A DNA stretch of 63,095 nucleotides from Pseudomonadota bacterium (GCA_018242205.1 JAFECJ010000023.1:1-63095), one strand, 5' to 3'. Shown: positions 8,718 to 16,599, counted from the first letter of the stretch. Notes: generated by a model not told the origin, from the sequence alone. Translations and numbers: made by a program.

Positions 8718-9905
8718 TCACACCTTGTCGAGCGCGCCGAGCATATCCTCGATGATGTCGTCCTGATGCTCGAGGCCGCAGGATAGCCGCACCAGCCCGT
8801 CGCCGATGCCGAGTTCGGCGCGCTGCTCCGGCGTCAGTCGCTGATGCGTCGTCGTCATCGGATGCGTGATCAGCGTCTTGGCGTCGCCGAGATTGTTGGT
8901 GATCTGCGTCAGCTTCAAGCCGTTGAGGAAGCGGAACGCGCCTTCCTTGCCGCCCTTGATCTCGAAGGCGACCAAGGTCGAGCCGGCCTTCATCTGCCTC
9001 TTGACGATGTCGGCCTGCGGATGGTCGGCGCGGCCGGGATAGATCAGCCGCGTCAGCTTGTCGTGGCCGGCGAGCTTGTCGGCGACCGCGCCTGCCGTCT
9101 TGGTCTGGCGTTCGACGCGGACGCCGAGCGTCTCCAGACCCTTGAGCAGCACCCAGGCGTTGAACGGCGGCAAAGTCGGGCCGGTCTGGCGCAACAGGTT
9201 GTGATAGTGATCGGCGATGATCTTCTCGCTGGCGAGGATCACGCCGCCGAGCACGCGGCCCTGGCCGTCGATATGCTTGGTCGCCGAATAGACGACGACG
9301 TCGGCGCCGAGTTGCAGCGGGCTCTGGTAGAGCGGCGTCGCGAACACGTTGTCGATGACCAGCTTGGCGCCGGCGCCATGCGCGATCTCGGCGACCGCGG
9401 CGATGTCGTAGACCTCGAGCGTCGGATTGGTCGGTGTCTCCATGAAGAAGACCTTGGTCTCCTTGCGCACCGCCTTTTTCCAGGCGTCGAGATCCTTGCC
9501 GTCGACCAGCGTGAACGTCACGCCGAAGCGCGCCAGCCATTCCTCGATGACCCAGCGGCACGAACCGAACAGCGCCTTGGCGGCGACGATGTGATCGCCG
9601 GCCTTGACCAGACCCATCAGCGCATTGGTGACGGCGGCCATGCCGGTGACGGTCGAGCGCGCGGCCTCGGCACCTTCGAGTGCGGCCATGCGCTTCTCGA
9701 ACATGTCCATGGTCGGGTTCGAGTAGCGCGAATAGACGTAGCCCGGGATCTTGCCGGCGAAGCGCGCTTCGCAGTCCTCGGCGCTTTCGTAGCGATAGCC
9801 CTGCGTCAGATACAAGGCCTCCGACATCTCGTTGAACTGCGAGCGCAGCGTGCCGGCATGGACCAGCCGGGTTTCGGGGCGATAATTCTGCGTGTCGTCG
9901 GCCAT
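8718..9905 (-). CDS. metZ: O-succinylhomoserine sulfhydrylase
   Basis: PLP-dependent Cys/Met-metabolism enzyme that converts O-succinylhomoserine plus sulfide to homocysteine in methionine synthesis. The 395 residues show YSRYSNPT, the cofactor region SVTGMAAV-like STVTGMAAVTNAL, DNVFATPLYQ, and the Schiff-base Lys K210 in YSATKHIDGQG. The subtype (MetZ rather than cystathionine gamma-synthase or MetY) is supported by the overall pattern and by the methionine-specific riboswitch upstream. A strong ribosome site (AAGGAG) precedes ATG 9905. Expression should fall when S-adenosylmethionine is abundant. Confidence 0.92.
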   Translation of the reverse strand: MADDTQNYRPETRLVHAGTLRSQFNEMSEALYLTQGYRYESAEDCEARFAGKIPGYVYSRYSNPTMDMFEKRMAALEGAEAARSTVTGMAAVTNALMGLVKAGDHIVAAKALFGSCRWVIEEWLARFGVTFTLVDGKDLDAWKKAVRKETKVFFMETPTNPTLEVYDIAAVAEIAHGAGAKLVIDNVFATPLYQSPLQLGADVVVYSATKHIDGQGRVLGGVILASEKIIADHYHNLLRQTGPTLPPFNAWVLLKGLETLGVRVERQTKTAGAVADKLAGHDKLTRLIYPGRADHPQADIVKRQMKAGSTLVAFEIKGGKEGAFRFLNGLKLTQITNNLGDAKTLITHPMTTTHQRLTPEQRAELGIGDGLVRLSCGLEHQDDIIEDMLGALDKV

Positions 9906-9954
9906 CGTTCAGCTCCTTCGGCCGGCGGCGCCGGCAAAGGCGCGTTCAGCCCAT

Positions 9955-9987
9955 AAAAAAACCGGCCGGAGGAAGATCCTCGGCCGG
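9955..9987 (-). terminator. intrinsic terminator in the metZ leader
   Basis: On the minus strand a GC-rich stem (CCGGCCGAGGA pairing with TCCTCCGGCCGG, one bulged C) is followed by TTTTTT. It lies between the SAM-II aptamer and the metZ start, so it is the likely expression platform for transcriptional attenuation. Confidence 0.75.
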
Positions 9988-10031
9988 GTACACATGTCCT
10001 TCACGGGCTCGCGCCCTGGGCATTATGTCCT

Positions 10032-10090
10032 CGGCCTTTTAGCGATTTGTTTTACGTGGCTGCAAGCCGGCCGGCTCAAATGACCACGGG
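10032..10090 (-). ncRNA. SAM-II riboswitch controlling metZ
   Basis: Read on the minus strand, the leader shows the SAM-II order. A P1 5' arm (CGTGGT, 10088-10083) is followed by a loop beginning CATTTGAGCC, then TTGCA and the P1 3' arm GCCACG. An A-rich linker (TAAAACAAAT) and the hallmark GCTAAAAGGCC follow, whose GGC can form the pseudoknot with the GCC of the loop. This matches the known metA/metX/metZ aptamers of alphaproteobacteria in segment order and spacing. A terminator follows 45 nt downstream. The position upstream of metZ is exactly where this class is expected. Confidence 0.88.
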
Positions 10091-10155
10091 ATAAAAGGCT
10101 TTTACCGGGAAGGTCCGCTTTCCGTCAAGCCGCCGGTTGGGTTAGATCGGCCCTC

Positions 10156-10202
10156 GAACCTCGTCCTGAGGAGCGCCTGAAAGGCGCGTCTCAAAGGATG
10201 AG
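10156..10202. repeat. REP-like palindrome
   Basis: An inverted repeat of the type CCTCGTCCTGAGGAGC ... GCGTCTCAAAGGATGAGG with an inner GCGCCT/AGGCGC stem. It is characteristic of the dispersed palindromes in Bradyrhizobium-like genomes. It lies between the divergent metZ leader and dcd. Nothing coding is seen in 10091-10325. Confidence 0.6.
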
Positions 10203-10325
10203 GCCGCGGCCGGGCCTCGTCCACCGATCTCGGGCTTGCCCGAGATCGAAATGAGGTGCGCAAGTCGGCAAAAGCCGACTTGCGGTGACGGCCGCATTCG
10301 CGGCCTCCTCAGGAAGAGGGTCTTG

Positions 10326-11441
10326 GTGCCACTGAATTTCGCGAAAGATGACAGGGGAATTCTGCCCGACAGCATGATCGAGCGGCTCGCCGCCGACGGC
10401 GCGATCCGGCACGACAAGCCGTTTGCGCCTGACCAGATCCAGCCGGCGAGCCTCGATCTCCGCCTCGGATCGGTGGCTTATCGCGTGCGCGCCTCGTTCC
10501 TGCCGGGCACGGCCAAGGTCGCCCACCGCATCGCGGAACTGACCTTGCACCAGTTCCCGCTGACCGACGGCGCGGTGCTGGAAACCGGCTGCGTCTATAT
10601 CGTGCCGCTCTTGGAAAGCCTGGCGCTGCCGCCCGACATCGCGGCCGCCGCCAATCCGAAGAGTTCGACCGGCCGCCTCGACCTGTTCACCCGCGTCATC
10701 GCCGACGAGATGCGCGGCTTCGATCGCATCGAGGCCGGCTACAAAGGCCCGCTCTACGCCGAGATTTCGCCGCGCACCTTCCCGGTGCTGGTGCGCGAAG
10801 GTTCGCGGTTGTCGCAGATCCGTTTCCGTCACGGCCATGCCCAGCTTGGCGCCGAAGCGTTGCAAGCCCTGCACACCAAGGAGCGTCTGGTCGACGCCGA
10901 CGGCGCCGATCTGTCCGACGGCATCGCCGTCAGCGTCGATCTGTCCGGCACTATTGCCGGCGCCGGACGGCCGGGCATCGTCGGCTATCGCGCCAAGCGC
11001 CACACCGCGGTGATCGATGTGGAGCGCCGCGGCGGCTACGACGTCGCCGACTTCTGGGAACCGATCGACGCGCGGCCCGACCAGCGCCTGATTCTCGATC
11101 CCGACGAGTTCTATATCCTCGCTTCAAAGGAAGCGGTGCAGGTGCCGCCGGCCTATGCCGCCGAGATGGTGCCGTTCGATCCCTTGGTCGGTGAATTCCG
11201 CGTGCACTACGCCGGCTTCTTCGATCCCGGCTTCGGCTATGCCGGTGCCGGCGGCACAGGCTCTCGTGCCGTGCTCGAAGTGCGCTCGCGCGAGGTGCCG
11301 TTCATCCTCGAGCACGGTCAGATCGTCGGCCGCCTCGTCTACGAGAAGATGCTCGGACTGCCGAAGACCTTGTACGGGCAGGGCATCGGCTCGAACTATC
11401 AGGCGCAGAGCCTGAAGCTCTCCAAGCATTTCAAGGCGTGA
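10326..11441 (+). CDS. dcd: dCTP deaminase, double-length alphaproteobacterial type
   Basis: Converts dCTP to dUTP for thymidylate supply. At 371 residues it is about twice the length of the E. coli enzyme, as is normal in many alphaproteobacteria, with two dUTPase-like beta domains (about 1-190 and 195-371). Visible motifs include QIQPASLDLRLGSVAYRVRA, NPKSSTGRLDLFTRV (catalytic and substrate region) and, in the second half, the parallel segment GSRAVLEVRSREVPFIL. The start is ambiguous: GTG 10326 or TTG 10323, both just after AGGAAGAGG. The frame open further upstream runs into the REP-like repeat region and is not coding. Confidence 0.85.
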   Translation: MPLNFAKDDRGILPDSMIERLAADGAIRHDKPFAPDQIQPASLDLRLGSVAYRVRASFLPGTAKVAHRIAELTLHQFPLTDGAVLETGCVYIVPLLESLALPPDIAAAANPKSSTGRLDLFTRVIADEMRGFDRIEAGYKGPLYAEISPRTFPVLVREGSRLSQIRFRHGHAQLGAEALQALHTKERLVDADGADLSDGIAVSVDLSGTIAGAGRPGIVGYRAKRHTAVIDVERRGGYDVADFWEPIDARPDQRLILDPDEFYILASKEAVQVPPAYAAEMVPFDPLVGEFRVHYAGFFDPGFGYAGAGGTGSRAVLEVRSREVPFILEHGQIVGRLVYEKMLGLPKTLYGQGIGSNYQAQSLKLSKHFKA

Positions 11442-11489
11442 GGCGGCCCTTGCCGCCATGCCCCGGCATTGGCTAAGGTCCGGCCCGAC

Positions 11490-11563
11490 GCGGGCGTAGT
11501 TCAATGGTAGAACGGCAGCTTCCCAAGCTGCATACGAGGGTTCGATTCCCTTCGCCCGCTCCA
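11490..11563 (+). tRNA. tRNA-Gly (anticodon CCC)
   Basis: Complete cloverleaf: acceptor GCGGGCG/CGCCCGC, D arm GTTC-AATGGTA-GAAC, anticodon stem GCAGC/GCTGC with loop TTCCCAA (anticodon CCC), T arm with TTCGATT, and an encoded CCA. Decayed gene fragments begin about 180 bp downstream, so this tRNA may have served as an integration target. Confidence 0.96.
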
Positions 11564-11743
11564 GCCAAACACCCCGTTTGACGCGAGAACGTCTTTCTGT
11601 CGAGGCCGCTGAAGTTTGTCCAATCCGTTGTAATGGCTCCAGCGTGCGACGACGTAGTGCAACGGTGATGGACTCGAAATCCTCAAATGCCTCGGCTCTT
11701 CCTGCCTTGCTCGTGACCTTTCAGCCTGACGCCAGCGCGCCGA

Positions 11744-11965
11744 GCCAATACGCCGGGCGACGTGCCGGTGACACCGAGCCATGCCCTCAACAACGCGACA
11801 TTGCCCTTCGGTCTGGCATTGGCCGGCGGCGGCTTGAAAGCCGTGCTTGCCGATGCGCATCTGCGCAACGGTCTCAACGTGCATAAGGGCAAGATCACCT
11901 ATCAGGCAGTCGCCGACAGCCTGCATCTGCCCTACGTTTCGGCCGAAGACGCCATCGCGGCGTAG
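11744..11965 (+). pseudogene. remnant of alanine dehydrogenase (C-terminal 73 codons)
   Basis: The translation ANTPGDVPVTPSHALNNATL... continuing through HLRNGLNVHKGKITYQAVAD to LPYVSAEDAIAA matches the C-terminal end of alanine dehydrogenase. Similarity stops abruptly near 11744, and nothing further upstream resembles the missing 300 residues. It is a decapitated pseudogene and keeps its own terminator at 11998. Between the tRNA-Gly (11563) and this remnant I see no gene. Confidence 0.8.
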
Positions 11966-11997
11966 CGGCTCACACCGTGTCCCTTCCCGGTGAACTA

Positions 11998-12024
11998 GCC
12001 GCCTCCCTCGGGAGGCGGCCTTTG
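11998..12024 (+). terminator. terminator after the ald remnant
   Basis: A perfect 9-bp stem GCCGCCTCC/GGAGGCGGC with loop CTCG, followed by CTTTGTCGTTT. Probably the original terminator of the now truncated alanine dehydrogenase gene. Confidence 0.65.
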
Positions 12025-12065
12025 TCGTTTGGTCGTCCAGTGCGGCGTGCACCTGACGCACTCGG

Positions 12066-12278
12066 TCAAAACGTCGGCGGCGAGCAGGCGCTTACGACTT
12101 CGCAGGGCCTGTTGCCCCCACAGCGGAAACGGTGCGGCCGGCTGCTGTCGAAGTAATAGGCATCGCCCGGTCCGAGATTGCGTCGATCTTCGCCGACCGT
12201 CACTTCGAGACGGCCGCTGACGATGACGCCGCCTTCCTCGCCGAGGTGAACCAGCAAGCGGAAATGCGCTAGGTCACC
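12066..12278 (-). pseudogene. remnant of a cupin-domain regulator (C-terminus)
   Basis: The translation GDLAHFRLLVHLGEEGGVIV ... LGPGDAYYFDSSRPHRFR ... ACSPPTF is the cupin half of an XRE-cupin transcription regulator. No N-terminal HTH is present. The frame closes at a stop immediately upstream, inside the end of the dioxygenase gene, and the first similar codons overlap the dioxygenase stop. It therefore looks cut by the arrival of the catabolic block to its right. No start codon or ribosome site suggests current expression. Confidence 0.7.
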
Positions 12279-13140
12279 TTGCGTCCGGCATTAGCTTGAA
12301 ATCGTATTCAACGGTGTAATACGGCTCGGTCATGGCCTTGCCATCTGGCGCCTTGCCGCCATCGTGGTGAATGAAATTGGCGATCAAGGAATCCTTGACG
12401 CCGAAGACGGCGTCGCTATCGAGATATTGATCGCCATTGACGAAGACGTGGGTCGCCAGCTTTTCGTAGCCCGGCGCCTCGATCATGAAATGCACGTGTG
12501 CCGGCCGCCAGGGGTGGCGCTTCTGCGCGACCAGCATTTCGCCGACCGGGCCGTCATAGGGAATCGGGTAGGCGGCCGGCTTGATGCTCCAGAATGAATA
12601 GCGGCCTTCGGCGTCGGTGCGGAAGCGGGCGCGGCCGGACAGGCCGCCGACATCCTCGATGCGCTGGACATCGTAGTAGCCGTCGTCGTCCGAGTGCCAC
12701 ACATCGACGATGGCATTGGCCAGCGGCTTGCCGACGGAGTCGGTGACGCGGCCCGACGCATAGAGCGGCTCACCCTTCATGCCGCCGCGAATGTCGGCGC
12801 CGAGCGGGTATTCCGGCGGACCCTGGACATAAAAGGGGCCGAGCACGGTGGTCTCGGTGCTGCCGCCACCACCGTGATTAATGGCGTCGACCAGCATCGA
12901 AATACCCAAGGTGTCGGACAGCAGGATGAACTCCTGCCGGTTGCCATCACATTTCTGGCCGGTGCGCGTGAGGAAATCGATGGCGAACGCCCACTCGGCA
13001 TCGGTCAGGCGTACGTCGCGCACGAAGTCGTGCAAATGCCGAACCAGGGAGCTGCAAACCTGTTTGAGACGCGGATCGGGCGTATTGTCGATCCGTTCAA
13101 GCACGGCATCGGTGATGGTGGTCTCGTTGAAATTTCGCAC
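12274..13140 (-). CDS. graB: hydroxyquinol 1,2-dioxygenase
   Basis: Intradiol ring-cleavage Fe(III) dioxygenase; the pathway context points to hydroxyquinol (1,2,4-trihydroxybenzene) as substrate, giving maleylacetate. The 288-residue protein has an alpha-helical N-terminal dimerisation domain (1-100) and a catalytic beta domain with predicted iron ligands Y156 (DDDGYYD), Y191 (PAAYPIP), H215 and H217 (RPAHVHF). It lies 24 bp downstream of the maleylacetate reductase gene on the same strand. It is the outermost gene of the block, and its stop overlaps a truncated cupin gene. Catechol 1,2-dioxygenase is a possible misreading, but the neighbours argue for hydroxyquinol. Confidence 0.88.
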   Translation of the reverse strand: MRNFNETTITDAVLERIDNTPDPRLKQVCSSLVRHLHDFVRDVRLTDAEWAFAIDFLTRTGQKCDGNRQEFILLSDTLGISMLVDAINHGGGGSTETTVLGPFYVQGPPEYPLGADIRGGMKGEPLYASGRVTDSVGKPLANAIVDVWHSDDDGYYDVQRIEDVGGLSGRARFRTDAEGRYSFWSIKPAAYPIPYDGPVGEMLVAQKRHPWRPAHVHFMIEAPGYEKLATHVFVNGDQYLDSDAVFGVKDSLIANFIHHDGGKAPDGKAMTEPYYTVEYDFKLMPDAR

Positions 13141-13164
13141 GAACGTTTCCTTCCCCTGATTGTT

Positions 13165-14232
13165 CTAGTTTGTTTGTGGCGGATCGCCGGCCCAGGCCCG
13201 GGCGATCAGATCGCGAATTAGGTCGCGTTGAAGCGGCCGCGGGTTCCAGTAGGGGTTTCTCACGGCGAGGTCGGCCGCCTTGTCGATGCCCGCTTCCGGC
13301 ATGCCCAGTTCGCGCAGGGCACGCGGCGCCGCGATCGACCGGTTGAGATCGAACAGCGCCGTGGCGCCGTCGCCACTGACGTTCAGCGCTCGGGCAACGA
13401 TACGCGCCGCCTCCGGCGCCGCCGCGGCATTGTAGGCCAAGGCGTGCGGTAAGACGATGGTGTGGGCTTCCGCGTGCGGCAAATCGAAGGTGCCGCCGAG
13501 CACATGGCAAAGCTTGTGATGCAGCGCCATGCCGACCGAGCCGAGGCACATGCCGGCGAGCCACGCGCCCTGAAGCGCATTGGCGCGGGCGTCCTTGTCG
13601 AGCGGGGTCTTGACGATGACCGGCAGCGCGCGGCCGAGCATGGCGATCGCCTGCTCCGCCATCAACGACATCACCGGGTTGCGGTCTTCGGCATAGAGCG
13701 CCTCCACCGCATGGGCGATGGCGTTGACGCCGGAGGTGGCCGATAGCTGCGGCGGCAGAGTCAAAGTGAGATCGACATCGTAGATCGTCACTTCCGGCTG
13801 TATACGCGGACCACGCTGCGTCGTCTTCACGCCGTTCTCGGTCTCGCCGAGAATTGGCGTCATTTCAGATCCGGCGTAAGTCGTGGGTAACACGAATTGC
13901 ATGGCGTCGGTACGCAGCGCCAACGCCTTGCCGAGGCCAGTGGACGAACCGCCGCCGAGGGCGACGGTGCAATCGGCGCCACTGTCCCTGAAATAGATCA
14001 GCGCCTCTTCGGTGACCTGCACCGGCGTATGCATCGCGGCGCCGGCAAAAACTCCGGCAGCGAGCGACCCCAATTCCTCGGCAAGGTCCGTGATGGTTTT
14101 TAACTGCGCCGCGGTCCCGAGCACCAGCGCACGCTTGCACCCGGCGCGCTCGATTTCGGCCTTCAGCCGCCGCGAGGTTCCGCTGCCGAACAGGACGCGG
14201 GTGGCGAGGCCGTTATAGATAAAGGTTTCCAT
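13165..14232 (-). CDS. graC: maleylacetate reductase
   Basis: Iron-alcohol-dehydrogenase-fold enzyme that reduces maleylacetate with NAD(P)H to 3-oxoadipate. The 355 residues begin with the family start FIYNGLATRVLFGSGT, then ALGGGSSTGLGKA (nucleotide binding), LPTTYAGSEMTPI, and the conserved His positions in GVNAIAHAVEALY and ALHHKLCHVLGG. It is the first gene of the minus-strand pair with the hydroxyquinol dioxygenase. Its promoter region (14233-14370) is shared divergently with the decarboxylase gene and contains an ATTTGCAAAT palindrome. Confidence 0.93.
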   Translation of the reverse strand: METFIYNGLATRVLFGSGTSRRLKAEIERAGCKRALVLGTAAQLKTITDLAEELGSLAAGVFAGAAMHTPVQVTEEALIYFRDSGADCTVALGGGSSTGLGKALALRTDAMQFVLPTTYAGSEMTPILGETENGVKTTQRGPRIQPEVTIYDVDLTLTLPPQLSATSGVNAIAHAVEALYAEDRNPVMSLMAEQAIAMLGRALPVIVKTPLDKDARANALQGAWLAGMCLGSVGMALHHKLCHVLGGTFDLPHAEAHTIVLPHALAYNAAAAPEAARIVARALNVSGDGATALFDLNRSIAAPRALRELGMPEAGIDKAADLAVRNPYWNPRPLQRDLIRDLIARAWAGDPPQTN

Positions 14233-14282
14233 CTCAATCCCGTCGCCGGCGACCTTATCGGTTTCGCCTCATGCGCCAAAAT

Positions 14283-14292
14283 ATTTGCAAAT
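14283..14292. promoter_or_regulatory. candidate GraR operator (ATTTGCAAAT), site 1
   Basis: A perfect 10-bp palindrome ATTTGCAAAT in an AT-rich stretch between the divergent maleylacetate reductase and decarboxylase genes. The same word recurs at 16584-16593, between the other divergent pair of this block. MarR-family proteins commonly bind such short dyads. Assignment to the MarR protein encoded at 15332-15889 is inference. Confidence 0.55.
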
Positions 14293-14370
14293 GAAAATAA
14301 AATAGGATAGCCCTGAGCGCAAGCCCCGGCTGCGGCATTCGTGGGGCGTGTTGGGCATAGGGAGGCTCCG

Positions 14371-15360
14371 GTGAACGGCAAGATCGGACTCGAAGAGCAC
14401 TTCGCGATTGAAGAAACATTGCTGGATTCAGCAGGGTTCGTTCCGGAAAGCTACTGGAAGGAGCTGTCGCACCGGTTGCTCGATATTCACGACACGCGTC
14501 TGAGACTCATGGACCAACACGGCATGGAGATGATGCTGCTGTCGCTTAACGCGCCGACCGTGCAGGCAATGCCGGACACGCGTCAGGCCGCGGCGGTGGC
14601 ACGGCGAGCTAATGACTATCTCGCCGAACAGGTCGCCAAGCGTCCGGATCGATTCCGGGGCCTCGCTGCACTGCCGATGCAGGATCCCGACCTGGCAGCT
14701 CTGGAATTGCAGCGTTGCGTTAACGAACTCGGCTTCCGCGGTGCCCTGGTCAACGGCTTTTCGCAGGCCGAAACAACCGATGCGCTCTATTACGACCTCA
14801 AGCAATATTGGCCATTCTGGGCGGAAGTCGAGAAGCTCGACGTACCGTTCTATCTGCATCCCCGCAATCCGCTGCCGCACATGGCCCCGATTTATGACGG
14901 TCATCCCTGGCTGCTGGGTCCGACCTGGGCCTTTGCCCAGGAAACTGCCGTGCATGCCTTACGGCTCATGGCGTCGGGTCTCTTTGATCAGTATCCGCGG
15001 CTGGCCATCATCCTCGGCCATTTGGGTGAGGGCTTGCCCTACAATATGTGGCGCATCGATCATCGCAATGCCTGGGTCAAAGCCCCGCCGCGTTATCCGG
15101 CGAAGCGGAAATTCTGCGAATATTTCCAGGAGAATTTCTACCTGACGACGTCCGGAAATTTCCGCACCCAGACGCTCATCGATGCCATGCTCGAAATTGG
15201 CGCCGACCACATTCTGTTTTCGACCGATTGGCCCTTCGAGAACATCGACCATGCCGCCGATTGGTTCGACGCAGCCAGCATCAGCGAGGCCGATCGCGTG
15301 AAAATAGGCCGCACCAACGCGCTTAAGCTTTTCAGGCTTGATCCGACCGCTCGGGGCTAG
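14371..15360 (+). CDS. graF: gamma-resorcylate (2,6-dihydroxybenzoate) decarboxylase
   Basis: Metal-dependent amidohydrolase-fold decarboxylase that turns gamma-resorcylate into resorcinol without a cofactor. The 329-residue protein is highly similar to known Rhizobium enzymes by eye: GKIGLEEHFAIEETLLDSAG, YLHPRNPLP, YDGHPWLLGPTWAFAQET, TTSGNFRTQTLIDA and LFSTDWPFENIDHA. Expected metal ligands E8, H10, H163 and D286 are present. The start is GTG 14371 with GGGAGG seven bases upstream; the open frame extends to 14341 without family similarity. Its 3' end overlaps the convergent marR-type gene by 29 bp. It opens the route to hydroxyquinol. Confidence 0.94.
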   Translation: MNGKIGLEEHFAIEETLLDSAGFVPESYWKELSHRLLDIHDTRLRLMDQHGMEMMLLSLNAPTVQAMPDTRQAAAVARRANDYLAEQVAKRPDRFRGLAALPMQDPDLAALELQRCVNELGFRGALVNGFSQAETTDALYYDLKQYWPFWAEVEKLDVPFYLHPRNPLPHMAPIYDGHPWLLGPTWAFAQETAVHALRLMASGLFDQYPRLAIILGHLGEGLPYNMWRIDHRNAWVKAPPRYPAKRKFCEYFQENFYLTTSGNFRTQTLIDAMLEIGADHILFSTDWPFENIDHAADWFDAASISEADRVKIGRTNALKLFRLDPTARG

Positions 15361-15889
15361 CGGAACCGGACAGGCGTGATTTTCGTGCGCGCCGCTTCGG
15401 TGCCATTTTGGTCGAAACCTTGGGCTCGGACTTTGCAGTCGATTGAGAACGTGCAGCGGCCTCGAGATTCGCAAATACCTTGGCCAATAGCTGCTTGAGC
15501 TGGGCGACTTCGCTTTTGCTCATGCCCTCCATCGCCAAATCTTCATAATAGAGCGCGAATGGGGCGGCTTTTTCGACCAGCTTCAGCCCTTTCTCAGTCA
15601 ATGCGAGGCTCAGCGCGCGCCGGTCCAGGCCGGAGCGGCGGCGCACGACAAGCTTGCTGCGCTGCATCGTCACCAGCAGCCGAGATAAGGTCGACAGGTC
15701 GATGCTGGTGCGATCCGCCAATTCGCCAAGCCGGTGATCGCCCTTATGCCAGAGCTCGATAAGGACGCGCCACATCGGCAACGTGATGCCGAACGGCTCG
15801 ACGTCGCGCGAAAACATGATGCCGATTTTCATGCCCGCGCGATTGAGCAGATAGGGCAGGAAGTCTTGCAATACCAGACGGCGAGACAT
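15332..15889 (-). CDS. graR: MarR-family regulator of the resorcylate cluster
   Basis: Winged-helix MarR repressor of 185 residues. Recognisable parts are the dimer helix at the N-terminus, the recognition helix region LADRTSIDLSTLSRLLVTMQRSK and the wing RRSGLDRRALSLALTEKG. The C-terminal 35 residues are basic and low-complexity. It lies 77 bp downstream of the flavin reductase gene on the same strand, and its end overlaps the convergent decarboxylase gene. The order matches gra clusters in which a MarR regulator controls gamma-resorcylate catabolism; its ligand is probably the substrate or resorcinol. Two ATTTGCAAAT dyads in the cluster are candidate targets. Confidence 0.82.
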   Translation of the reverse strand: MSRRLVLQDFLPYLLNRAGMKIGIMFSRDVEPFGITLPMWRVLIELWHKGDHRLGELADRTSIDLSTLSRLLVTMQRSKLVVRRRSGLDRRALSLALTEKGLKLVEKAAPFALYYEDLAMEGMSKSEVAQLKQLLAKVFANLEAAARSQSTAKSEPKVSTKMAPKRRARKSRLSGSASPERSDQA

Positions 15890-15966
15890 GCGGAACCCCG
15901 GAAAGACAAACCTGCATTAAAGCAGGCCGCGCTGCCGCGCAAGCAATGCGCGGTATGGCGCACCGG

Positions 15967-16464
15967 TCAGCGACTCAGGGGTTCACAGCGGCCGTACTCG
16001 CCATTCTGGAAAATCAGCGGGTCCACGCTGTCTCGGACATTGGCATCGAGGACGGTTCCGACAAAAACGGTGTGGGAGCCGAACTCGAAGCGCGAGGCAA
16101 TCCGACAAAGGATAGCCGCCTGGGCGTCTATCAGATGACAGCAGCCGTCCAATTCGGACCAGCCATAGCGATCGAAGTCGTCGACCTCGGCAGGCTTGGC
16201 GAAAGCCCGCGAAGTATCGGCCTGGTCGGCGTGGAGAATATTGACACAGAACAGGTCGCTATTTTGTAGCACTTCGTGAAAACGCGATTGTCGATAGATG
16301 CAAGTCAACAAGGACGGCGGCGCCATGCTCAAGGAAGTGACCGCAGTCGCCGTCATTGCATGCCGCCTGCCATTTTTTGTCGTGGAAATGACCGAGACGG
16401 TGGCGGCAAACCGGCGCATCGCCAGTCGGAAAAGAGCCGAAACGTCATTGGAAGCGGAGGCCAT
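15967..16464 (-). CDS. graD: flavin reductase component of resorcinol hydroxylase
   Basis: Small FMN/FAD reductase of the flavin-reductase-like (HpaC) family that supplies reduced flavin to the oxygenase encoded divergently. The 165-residue protein shows FRLAMRRFAATVSVISTT, MTATAVTSLSMAPPSLLTCI and the terminal FVGTVLD...PLIFQNGEYGRC pattern. The ATG at 16464 is chosen because AAGGA lies 7 nt upstream. A TTG at 16488 would extend it by eight codons into a conserved AT-rich operator-like region. It is in an operon with the MarR gene. Confidence 0.88.
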   Translation of the reverse strand: MASASNDVSALFRLAMRRFAATVSVISTTKNGRRHAMTATAVTSLSMAPPSLLTCIYRQSRFHEVLQNSDLFCVNILHADQADTSRAFAKPAEVDDFDRYGWSELDGCCHLIDAQAAILCRIASRFEFGSHTVFVGTVLDANVRDSVDPLIFQNGEYGRCEPLSR

Positions 16465-16477
16465 GGGTGAAATCCTT

Positions 16478-16499
16478 ATTACTTGCAAATGATAGTAAT
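16478..16499. promoter_or_regulatory. operator-like dyad near graD start
   Basis: ATTACT (16478-16483) and AGTAAT (16494-16499) form an inverted repeat with a 10-bp spacer that contains TTGCAAAT, a 9/10 match to the ATTTGCAAAT word (ACTTGCAAAT, 16481-16490). It lies 14 bp upstream of the graD ATG, suitable for repression. Confidence 0.4.
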
Positions 16500-16583
16500 A
16501 TTTAAAGCCGAAAAAGGCAATGTGCGAATATCGTTATGGAGAGAGGGCGCTCAATTGCTGCGCCGCAGCGATGACGGAATATT

Positions 16584-16599
16584 ATTTGCAAATGCAAAT
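16584..16599. promoter_or_regulatory. candidate GraR operator, site 2
   Basis: ATTTGCAAATGCAAAT contains the perfect palindrome ATTTGCAAAT (16584-16593) and a second dyad ATTTGC-AAAT-GCAAAT. It lies between the divergent graD and graA starts, about 80 bp upstream of graA. The same word occurs at 14283-14292. Confidence 0.55.

Noticed and set aside
11669..11682. TGGACTCGAAATCC resembling a tRNA-Ser(CGA) anticodon arm, possible attachment-site relic
   Set aside because: Only 14 bases match from memory, no flanking tRNA arms are present, and no partner copy was found at the right border of the island.
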